From a virus, in the IMG/VR virus record IMGVR_UViG_3300037069_001586, positions 1 to 21,441 of that record: a DNA stretch of 21,441 nucleotides, one strand, 5' to 3'. The notes under the pieces are model-generated. The model did no database searches. It was not told the origin of the DNA and worked only from the letters and a program-made list of their open reading frames with translations. Each line of letters starts with the position of its first letter. The first letter of the stretch is position 1. The position numbers and the translations under genes were made by a program. This document shows, one piece after another, positions 13,226 to 19,953 of the stretch.

Positions 13226-13750
13226 TTATGCTTGTGTTGTCGTCGAAGTATTTGATGGCGCTTTAGTGGTTGTTGTGGTTTGCTCGGCCGCCTTACGAGC
13301 CGCTAACTCAGCTTCCAAGTCGGCAATCGACCTAGTAGTGGTTGTGGTAGTCGAAGCTTCGACCTTGGCTGGGCCACCATCAAAACCCTCACTAGACGCA
13401 GCAACTTCAGCTGCCTGGACTTGCTTATCGTAATCATCAGCGTATTGGTCGATGTTAGCGATAGGGGCTTTCTCCAGTTCGGTCCTGTCGCTAATCCAAT
13501 GTAATATGTCAATCTCTGTCATATCCTCAAGCCCCTTCCGGTAGCGAGCAGCAATGCGCTCTAAGGTCGTAATGTCTTGCTTAATGCGCTTGATCTCGAC
13601 AACTACTTCCGGCGCCAAGCGCCAGCCCAAGTCTTGCCCCTGGGTAATGTTTGGGCTATGGTCAGAACTTGACCACAGCGCTGCGATCTTCGGCTCAGTA
13701 TCAGCTACTGCCTCTAGCCCTGATCTAATGTTAAAAAATTTGACTGCCAT
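13226..13750 (-). CDS. Head-region protein of unknown function with Thr tracts
   Basis: A 174-residue protein. Residues 1-110 appear folded: N-terminal F-F-N-I-R-S-G, a central helical region (V-V-E-I-K-R-I-K-Q-D-I-T-T-L-E-R-I-A-A-R-Y) and D-I-L-H-W-I-S-D-R-T-E-L. The C-terminal third alternates Thr tracts (S-T-T-T-T-T-T-R and Q-T-T-T-T-T-K-A-P) with an Ala/Glu-rich helix, D-L-E-A-E-L-A-A-R-K-A-A-E. AAAGGAG precedes the ATG by six bases. Placement between the probable scaffold and capsid suggests a head assembly or decoration role, unproven. Confidence 0.65.
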   Translation of the reverse strand: MAVKFFNIRSGLEAVADTEPKIAALWSSSDHSPNITQGQDLGWRLAPEVVVEIKRIKQDITTLERIAARYRKGLEDMTEIDILHWISDRTELEKAPIANIDQYADDYDKQVQAAEVAASSEGFDGGPAKVEASTTTTTTRSIADLEAELAARKAAEQTTTTTKAPSNTSTTTQA

Positions 13751-13762
13751 TTCTCACTCCTT

Positions 13763-14800
13763 TTAAGTTATTTTCCCAAACACGGCTTCAGCAGCGGCTG
13801 ACCACTCCTTGTCCTCGTCGGTTTGTGTATCTACCTTACCGGGACCGTAAATGTCTGACCGGTCTTGCCGGCGTTGCTGTTTGGTCTGTTCCTCTTTAGC
13901 CTTAGCTTCTTCAGCAGCTTTGGCATCAGCCTCAATCTTGGTGGTATTCTCAGTTTCCAACCGACGTCCTAACTCCGCGTAGGGTTCTAGCGCGGCCTCA
14001 TAAAAGTTTTGCAAAGACACCTTTGCCTTGGTAATAATGCCGCTTTTAGGGTCTTTATCCAGGGTCTTTTCATACTCAGCCCACAGCTTGGCACGCAGTT
14101 CCGGCATAGCTCGGAGTAGTTCGCCGTACTGGAAGTTGACTACATCAGCCTGGTCTTTAATATCGAGGTTGGCTTCAGCCACTTGCTCAACGGTCTTTTC
14201 AATATTCTCTAGGTTCTTTTTGAGTTGAGCGTTAGCGTCTAACAGATACCTCGCGGCTTCTTCTTCGGTAAAGGGCTCATTAGTTCTCGGGTTAATATAC
14301 CCAGTGATTTTGTCGATACTATCAAGCAGCTCACCATCCCGGTCGCGCAACTCAGTCTCCACCTTGCCAAACATCTTTTCCCGAATGTCGGACTTAAGGG
14401 CGTCTACTTCTGCTTGCTGTTCGCGGGCGCTAAGGCGGGCAGCGGCGTCTGTGGGCTCATTGCCATCGACTTCCTCATCATCGGCTGATTCATCGGATTC
14501 GGCCTCGTCCTCGCCAGGTTTCTCTGGCGTTTCAGGGTCTTTGTCCGCTGGCTTTTCTTCAGGCTTTTTTTCTGGCTTGGTTGACTCATCTTCTGCTCCA
14601 TCCTTTACTTTCTTTAGATCAGGAAACATCTCCTCCTCAGCAGCGGCCCACTCGTCAGCCTCCGCTTTATCTTCAGGCGTAATGCCATCATCATCGAGGT
14701 CTGCAGGGGGCGGTGGTGGTTCTGGGGCGGCTACCGGCTCAACTACTGGCGGTGTGGCGCCGGCGTCTGGTTGTATTGCTGCTAATGAATCGTCTTTCAT
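13763..14800 (-). CDS. Probable capsid scaffolding protein
   Basis: A 345-residue, highly charged, mostly helical protein between portal and capsid genes, as expected for a scaffold that guides coat assembly and then leaves the head. The N-terminus is Pro-rich (P-E-P-P-P-P-P-A-D). It is followed by a strongly acidic, Lys/Glu/Asp/Pro-rich disordered region (about 36-117). From about 120 on there are long coiled-coil-like helices (A-R-E-Q-Q-A-E-V-D-A-L-K-S-D-I-R-E-K-M-F), and near 290-310 a Glu/Lys/Ala helix. No protease motif is visible. Its ATG overlaps the preceding TGA stop (ATGA), so translation is coupled to the 107-residue protein. Assignment rests on composition and gene order. Confidence 0.68.
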   Translation of the reverse strand: MKDDSLAAIQPDAGATPPVVEPVAAPEPPPPPADLDDDGITPEDKAEADEWAAAEEEMFPDLKKVKDGAEDESTKPEKKPEEKPADKDPETPEKPGEDEAESDESADDEEVDGNEPTDAAARLSAREQQAEVDALKSDIREKMFGKVETELRDRDGELLDSIDKITGYINPRTNEPFTEEEAARYLLDANAQLKKNLENIEKTVEQVAEANLDIKDQADVVNFQYGELLRAMPELRAKLWAEYEKTLDKDPKSGIITKAKVSLQNFYEAALEPYAELGRRLETENTTKIEADAKAAEEAKAKEEQTKQQRRQDRSDIYGPGKVDTQTDEDKEWSAAAEAVFGKIT

Positions 14801-15120
14801 TTATTGTTCCTTTGTCTAAATTTTTCATCAACTATTGCTAAAGCCGAGTCAACTGCCTCAAGAGCAGGGGTAAGAATATCTGATGCTAGCTGATGAGCGT
14901 GGATGTCTTGCTTAAGTTTCAGCTCACTGAGGGCCCGGTGCCCATCAGAGAAAGCGTGCCAGGCGTCTATCCCTCGCAACCCTTCACTTAATATCTTACG
15001 GACACGGCGTAAGGTGCTTTGTTCTTCTTCGTCTTTACTGTACCCAGTATCCTCAGTTACCTGAGCGAGATCAAAGGCGGAGCGGTTGAGGTAAGGTATT
15101 TCTTCGTCTTGATTTATCAT
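14797..15120 (-). CDS. Small helical acidic protein, unknown function
   Basis: A 107-residue protein (M-I-N-Q-D-E-E-I-P-Y-L-N-R-S-A-F-D) with an acidic N-terminal part and long helices, such as L-R-R-V-R-K-I-L-S-E-G-L-R-G-I-D-A-W-H-A-F and I-L-T-P-A-L-E-A-V-D-S-A-L-A-I-V-D-E-K-F. An in-frame GTG at 15141 would add seven residues but lies within the promoter-like TGC-TACGAT. Neither start has a Shine-Dalgarno sequence. It is the only gene here ending in TGA, which overlaps the scaffold ATG. Position suggests a head assembly or packaging accessory, but no family is recognised. Confidence 0.65.
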   Translation of the reverse strand: MINQDEEIPYLNRSAFDLAQVTEDTGYSKDEEEQSTLRRVRKILSEGLRGIDAWHAFSDGHRALSELKLKQDIHAHQLASDILTPALEAVDSALAIVDEKFRQRNNK

Positions 15121-15131
15121 AATGTACTGCA

Positions 15132-15161
15132 ATCGTAGCACATTGACGAACTACAACACAA
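15132..15161 (-). promoter_or_regulatory. Candidate extended -10 promoter before the scaffold module
   Basis: On the minus strand, TTGTGT (15156-15161) precedes TGC-TACGAT (15132-15140) with 18 bases between hexamers. Eleven bases separate the -10 from the ATG at 15120, the same distance as at the AP2 gene, giving a very short leader without a ribosome site. Confidence 0.4.
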
Positions 15162-15169
15162 GCACTTTT

Positions 15170-16939
15170 CTACTGATTTTGCCCAACGGCAGGATTAGCT
15201 GGTAGTGGAGAAGCCATTTGCGCTGGAGCCATTGGGGGGCCAGTAGGCGCTAGGGGACCCACGAGTGGGGTTTGATCCTCTAATAGCATATCAGTGATCT
15301 CCTGGACCTTCTGGACAGCGCCAGGGCCAAGCTCTTGAGCGTTCTGAGCCAGGACTACTAACATATCTTGTAAGTCAGCACGCTTCTTGTCGTTGATCTG
15401 GTCTTGGCTAAGGCTAACTTCAACGTCAACTGACCACTCCCGGATACTCTCGTAGAATCGTTCCCAGTCAATCTCGATAGTGTTATCGGCGCCAATCGTG
15501 CCCGGGCGGACAGCATTAATAGAGTTCTTGGTGTCGTCATCGACAATCAACTCGTCCGTACCTTCCTGCTCTGACAATAGAGTGTCAAGGGCGACCAAGG
15601 CGTACTGGCGTAAGAAGTTCTCAAGGATTTTCGTAACCTGGTTGATCGACGTATCCTGCTGCTGCATATCGGCGTGGACACCTGGAGGGGTCTTGCCAGC
15701 ACTATTTGGCCCAGACATAGCTGGACGACCCATAATGTTTTGGACTTGACCGGTCATAAACTCAGCCATCGGGGTGAATTGTTCCAGTGCCCCGTTGTCC
15801 ATATTCTTCAGTTCGGCAGTAGCATTGGGGTCAATGGCCTTCCAGACCGCACCCTGCTTAAGCACAACCGGAGTCGAGAAGCGGCCCTTCTGTAAAATCG
15901 GCGGTTTACTATTAAGCAGGAGCATGGCGGCAATATTGCCGTAGTAGATGTTCATTAGGTTCTGGTTCGGAGAAGCCAGACGCACGCGGCTGATGCCGAA
16001 CGGCGTCAAGGCTGCAGGATCAATAACCAGATAGATAACGCGGGGGTAGCCCCACTTGCTTTTACTATCCATAACCCGTAAAGGTGCTTCTTGCACGTCT
16101 GGGCAGAAGGTGATAATCGTAGCGTCGGGGCCAGTCTCGTAGCGAGTAATAAACTGATACGTCGGGCCCGTTTCTTCTCCCGCTTGATTACGCCTGGGAG
16201 CGCTCTCGTATATAGAGTAATTCGTAGGCTTCGGAGTGCTGGCGAGAACCTGCTGCAGTGCCGGGATATTCCAGGTAGTATTGGGGTTGCCTTGGGCGGC
16301 CTTCAGAATCTTACGCACTCGGCTTGGGGTCAGGTTAGCTACTACATAGTCATAACCAGTTTCGTTGTGGTCCTGGATACCTGGCTCCGGGGCGGTGTCC
16401 ATATAATGAAGCAACTTAAGAGTGGTGCCAAAGTTGTTAAACATTGACCCAGTAGCTACCATGAACGGCGCGTAGCCGTGAGATAGAGCCTGTTCAGCGC
16501 CAATCTGGAGAGAGCTTAACAAACCCTTGCCAAATGTCTGCTCGTTAAAAGCAGTGTGCTTTAACAGATAAGTAGCCAGCAGTGCCGGTATTGAGTTCTT
16601 GGTGCCGTTGATAGTGCAGGATAGTACCGGTAGCTGTTGCAGACTGTCACGAGGGATAGAGTGGACTAGCCCGGCCAAGGTGGTGTCCCCGACAAACGGA
16701 GAATCATTCTGGTGAGCGAGCGGGACTCCATCGACTAACTCATCAAGGGACCTGAAATCACGGGTATAAAGCCGGACGTACTCACTGGTAAGATTCCACT
16801 CCTGAATCAACTGGTGCATATCTATACCGCTGGGGTTGGGAATAGTATACGACTGTGCTGACATACCGGGCGCCCCAATGGATGGATCACCCCCGATGGC
16901 TAGGGATTGTGGGTTTGCGTAGTTTAGATTTGGGTTCAT
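15170..16939 (-). CDS. Portal protein
   Basis: A 589-residue protein that would form the dodecameric DNA gateway at one capsid vertex, docking TerL during packaging and the adaptor afterwards. Supporting features are its length, its place in the head module, a long central mixed alpha/beta region with W-G-Y-P-R-V-I-Y-L-V-I-D-P, and a helical stretch near Y-Y-G-N-I-A-A-M-L-L-L-N-S-K-P-P-I. A loop follows (G-R-P-A-M-S-G-P-N-S-A-G-K-T-P), then a long helix rich in Gln, and a Pro/Ala-rich C-terminus (about 555-589) typical of disordered portal tails. AAGGA is seven bases upstream of the ATG. The alternative, a different head-tail connector, is less likely at this size. Confidence 0.72.
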   Translation of the reverse strand: MNPNLNYANPQSLAIGGDPSIGAPGMSAQSYTIPNPSGIDMHQLIQEWNLTSEYVRLYTRDFRSLDELVDGVPLAHQNDSPFVGDTTLAGLVHSIPRDSLQQLPVLSCTINGTKNSIPALLATYLLKHTAFNEQTFGKGLLSSLQIGAEQALSHGYAPFMVATGSMFNNFGTTLKLLHYMDTAPEPGIQDHNETGYDYVVANLTPSRVRKILKAAQGNPNTTWNIPALQQVLASTPKPTNYSIYESAPRRNQAGEETGPTYQFITRYETGPDATIITFCPDVQEAPLRVMDSKSKWGYPRVIYLVIDPAALTPFGISRVRLASPNQNLMNIYYGNIAAMLLLNSKPPILQKGRFSTPVVLKQGAVWKAIDPNATAELKNMDNGALEQFTPMAEFMTGQVQNIMGRPAMSGPNSAGKTPPGVHADMQQQDTSINQVTKILENFLRQYALVALDTLLSEQEGTDELIVDDDTKNSINAVRPGTIGADNTIEIDWERFYESIREWSVDVEVSLSQDQINDKKRADLQDMLVVLAQNAQELGPGAVQKVQEITDMLLEDQTPLVGPLAPTGPPMAPAQMASPLPANPAVGQNQ

Positions 16940-16962
16940 TTTTTAATCCTTATGTTCACATT

Positions 16963-19146
16963 CTATTGCAAGTCTGGTCGAACGCCAAGGTGTATACCCT
17001 CGAAGTTGATAGTTCGTATCTTAAAATTGTTGTAACCAGCGTTCGTGGTAAACCACCACTGAGCTTCATTTGTGATGTCATCAATCTGAACAGGGATACG
17101 AACATCAAGGGGTTGAAGTGGCACGAGAGACGTATTAATCTTAGGACTATGACTATAGCCAGGGATAGCCGGGAAGTAAGAATAAGTCCATTGAGTGTCA
17201 CCCCAACTGCCACCCTTTGTGGGAACATAACTAGGACCCACAAAAGTTTTGGATTTGGTCTTAAGCTTCCCGTTCTGATTACGGTAAGTGACCCCAACTG
17301 TGATCGAGCCTACCAGCCCCACCACGTAGAACATGGTTTGGACGTCAGCTTGCCAGACATTGCGGCCAGACGGCCCCATAGGAATAAGCGGCCCTGTAGC
17401 GGACGTCGAGAACGGCACAGACAAGCCGCCCTTCGTATCAAAGGTCGCCGTACCCTGTTGTAGCTTATAAGATTTATTCTTCTGAACTACATAAGTAAAG
17501 GCCGCCTCGTTTGCCGGGCTAACAACGTCAATCCACTGAGCCGGGATATTGAAGGTATAGAAGGCGCCGTTGTTATCATTCTCCGGGACCTTGTTGTTGT
17601 CATCAGCCACCAGAATCTGTTGAGGTGTATCAAAGCCATCATTCGGCATAGTCCACATATAACGGTTGTCCCAAGCAGTACCGACGATTGTGTTCATAGC
17701 TGAGTTCTTAATCTTAGACACATAAGACGACATCGTTTTGATAGTCAGGTTATCAGTAGCAATCACGTTCTGGCGGAGAGGCTGGGTATTCATCTGCATC
17801 AAGCCACCAGTAGACATAAAGACCAATTTGCCGTTGTAGTTAATAGCACTATCAGCGGCGGCAACACCGGCAGCCCCGTAGTGCTGGCTAGTGACTCCCC
17901 AAACCGTAAAGGTCTGATTACCGTAAGTGACTTGCTTCTGCTCTAGTACAGCCTGCTCTGCGAGCCCCTGAGTGTTGCTGAATAGAACGGTGAGGGAAGG
18001 GATACCCTGCCCGTTTCGGAAGCCGACCACCTGTGTCACCTGAAAGTTGGTGCCAAGGTTCGGTTGGGCCTTATAACCACCCAAGGCCGAGCTGAAGTTT
18101 AAGGCGTTGACGCCACCGCCACCGATCCAGATATTAGTCCGGTTAGCGACGTCACCGAACAGGATAGGGTTGCCTTCCTCTAAGATACCGTGGCTGACCT
18201 TCGGCCCATCAGTGCTGTTAGACGTGGGCGGCGGGGTCCCAAGCTGGATACCCAGTGAACCGTCGTCAACGAACACAGTAGTGTTCATATCCATATCTTT
18301 GGCTAGCAACAACATATCATTAACAGATGGTGCCCCGCCCGAGGCTGCCAACGCTATATACAGGTTCCACTTCTGGGCTCCAGCGGGTGCCCCGCCTGGG
18401 CGCGTAAGGGTTAGTTTGCCTGGGGCTGGGGTAGCACCAGAGGCAAGGCTTTGCCACTGATCCCGGTTTGCACTAATATATTCAGTTAAAATCGAGGAAA
18501 TATTAGTTTCCCCTGTAGACGTCGTATAACTATAAGCGTAATAAATTGGGAACGGATTAGTGCCGCTGACAGTGGCTGCACAGGTCAGCCCACCGGTGCC
18601 TCCGGAGGCCGTAACGGTTAGAGCGGTTGTTGGATCGGCAATCGCGGTGTATTGGCTAACCTTGAACGGGGTGGTGCTGAGGTCGATTTGAGCCAGCTTA
18701 TCACCGTTATCACCGTTCAGGATAAGCACGTGGTCGAGGGCGCGTAAGAACTCTGGCTTGCCGCCATTGTTAACAGTGACGGTGTTGGTGCTGCCACTTG
18801 TTGCGCCGGCCACAGTCCAACTAGTGTCTCCTTCCTGGCAGTAAACAATTTGACCAGCAGTGGCCGAGCCTCCCAAACTGATACGATCAGCCGTGATGTA
18901 ATAGACCACGCCGTTCCAGATCACTGGGTAAATCTGGTATACAGTGTCTACCGTATCTGGCAAAAAAGGCACCATCACAGGGCGAGGAACAAGGTAGCCG
19001 TCGGGGGTTAACGCCACGTCCTTACTATCAATAAATGAGTTGACGGCCGCGTTCTGGGCGCCATTGAGGTTCAGCCCACTCGCAAAATTCGGAACATCAA
19101 CGGAGGTAATCTCCTTTTGTGGGACTGAAGCTGGCTTCCCTATCAT
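16963..19146 (-). CDS. Tail nozzle/hub-like protein (beta-propeller type, podovirus)
   Basis: A 727-residue protein with an N-terminal signature V-P-N-F-A-S-G-L-N... followed by D-S-K-D-V-A-L-T-P-D-G-Y-L-V-P-R-P. This resembles the opening of podoviral hub, nozzle and DNA-stabilisation proteins, where a 'G-x-N ... D-x-x-N-x-x ... dGylxxRPG' pattern precedes a beta-propeller. Most of the remainder is repeated short strands with Tyr/Trp/Gly (Y-Q-I-Y-P-V-I-W-N-G-V-V-Y-Y-I-T, W-N-L-Y-I-A, N-R-Y-M-W-T-M-P-N). It would attach below the adaptor and hold packaged DNA in the head. It lies two bases after the adaptor gene, with a weak GGAG ten bases upstream. Fold call is pattern-based. Confidence 0.62.
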   Translation of the reverse strand: MIGKPASVPQKEITSVDVPNFASGLNLNGAQNAAVNSFIDSKDVALTPDGYLVPRPVMVPFLPDTVDTVYQIYPVIWNGVVYYITADRISLGGSATAGQIVYCQEGDTSWTVAGATSGSTNTVTVNNGGKPEFLRALDHVLILNGDNGDKLAQIDLSTTPFKVSQYTAIADPTTALTVTASGGTGGLTCAATVSGTNPFPIYYAYSYTTSTGETNISSILTEYISANRDQWQSLASGATPAPGKLTLTRPGGAPAGAQKWNLYIALAASGGAPSVNDMLLLAKDMDMNTTVFVDDGSLGIQLGTPPPTSNSTDGPKVSHGILEEGNPILFGDVANRTNIWIGGGGVNALNFSSALGGYKAQPNLGTNFQVTQVVGFRNGQGIPSLTVLFSNTQGLAEQAVLEQKQVTYGNQTFTVWGVTSQHYGAAGVAAADSAINYNGKLVFMSTGGLMQMNTQPLRQNVIATDNLTIKTMSSYVSKIKNSAMNTIVGTAWDNRYMWTMPNDGFDTPQQILVADDNNKVPENDNNGAFYTFNIPAQWIDVVSPANEAAFTYVVQKNKSYKLQQGTATFDTKGGLSVPFSTSATGPLIPMGPSGRNVWQADVQTMFYVVGLVGSITVGVTYRNQNGKLKTKSKTFVGPSYVPTKGGSWGDTQWTYSYFPAIPGYSHSPKINTSLVPLQPLDVRIPVQIDDITNEAQWWFTTNAGYNNFKIRTINFEGIHLGVRPDLQ

Positions 19147-19148
19147 GG

Positions 19149-19937
19149 CTAGTAAACTCCACGCACCCCAGTAAAGTCATCGTAATCAGCTGTTGGTGAG
19201 ATGGCGCTAGCCATACTACGGCTGATGGCGTTGCCCAACAGGTCATTATATTTTTGAGTGTAGCTAGGGTTCAAACCGCCCATAACGATATCAGGCAAAA
19301 TCGCGTTCTTCACGGTGCCAAGTTTCAAAAGCTGTAACGGGCGAACGATACTCAAGGCATCAACATTGGTAGCAACAATCAGCCCAGTAGAAGCGCTAAG
19401 GGTAGTAGTCAGCCGAGGGATATAGTTTGTCACATCCCCGACAATCGTACCGCCAACCTCTTGGGTAGAAAAGTTACGGCTGAACTCAATATTATTATTC
19501 ACCAAAGTACACATATCTATCGGGTTACGGTTACTGTCGTTACTCATTTCATCAGGAGCAACTACTGTGAAATTCGCCAAAACATTACTACCGTTAGCCG
19601 GGTCTAAGATTTGAACAAATCGCTCGCCCCCTGCACACAGGTTATTATAAGCGGCTGGGTCCCAAGAGATTGAATCAGCCCCTGCAGTTGCAACACCAAG
19701 CGTAACCCCTGGCTGCCGTACCCAAATCCAGTCAATAGCATTACCATCAGGTGTGACTTCAGTTTCTAGCTCGTCAATAAATTCATTAGCCCAATCGACG
19801 ATACCAGCCAAAAAGCTTTGGCCGTCAGCACTCGTTAAATCATCGTAATAACGATTCTTAATCATCTTATAAACACTCTGCGCGAAAGCTTGGAGTTGTG
19901 CGGTTGGTGAGCCTGTTGGTTTTCCTGTTGGTCCCAT
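19149..19937 (-). CDS. Probable head-tail adaptor
   Basis: A 262-residue protein. The first 60 residues after a flexible start are helical (F-A-Q-S-V-Y-K-M-I-K-N-R-Y-Y-D-D-L and F-L-A-G-I-V-D-W-A-N-E-F-I-D-E-L-E), like the helical bundle of phage adaptor or connector proteins that dock under the portal. The rest is strand-rich (F-V-Q-I-L-D-P, A-N-F-T-V-V-A-P-D-E) and has a late L-K-L-G-T-V-K-N-A-I-L-P-D-I-V-M-G-G. The gene directly precedes the nozzle-like gene and is near the portal. AAAGGG is about 12 bases from the ATG. An adaptor role is likely but not proven. Confidence 0.55.
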   Translation of the reverse strand: MGPTGKPTGSPTAQLQAFAQSVYKMIKNRYYDDLTSADGQSFLAGIVDWANEFIDELETEVTPDGNAIDWIWVRQPGVTLGVATAGADSISWDPAAYNNLCAGGERFVQILDPANGSNVLANFTVVAPDEMSNDSNRNPIDMCTLVNNNIEFSRNFSTQEVGGTIVGDVTNYIPRLTTTLSASTGLIVATNVDALSIVRPLQLLKLGTVKNAILPDIVMGGLNPSYTQKYNDLLGNAISRSMASAISPTADYDDFTGVRGVY

Positions 19938-19953
19938 GATTTTAGTATACCCT

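Noticed and set aside
14304-14819. A 171-residue Ser-rich frame on the + strand opposite the scaffold gene.
   Set aside because: It is the antisense shadow of an acidic Glu/Asp-rich gene (TTC/TCC/TCA codons), with no start signal of its own.
16855-17463. A 202-residue + strand frame opposite the portal/nozzle junction.
   Set aside because: It spans the ends of two well-supported - strand genes, has no recognisable family or ribosome site, and has unlikely composition.
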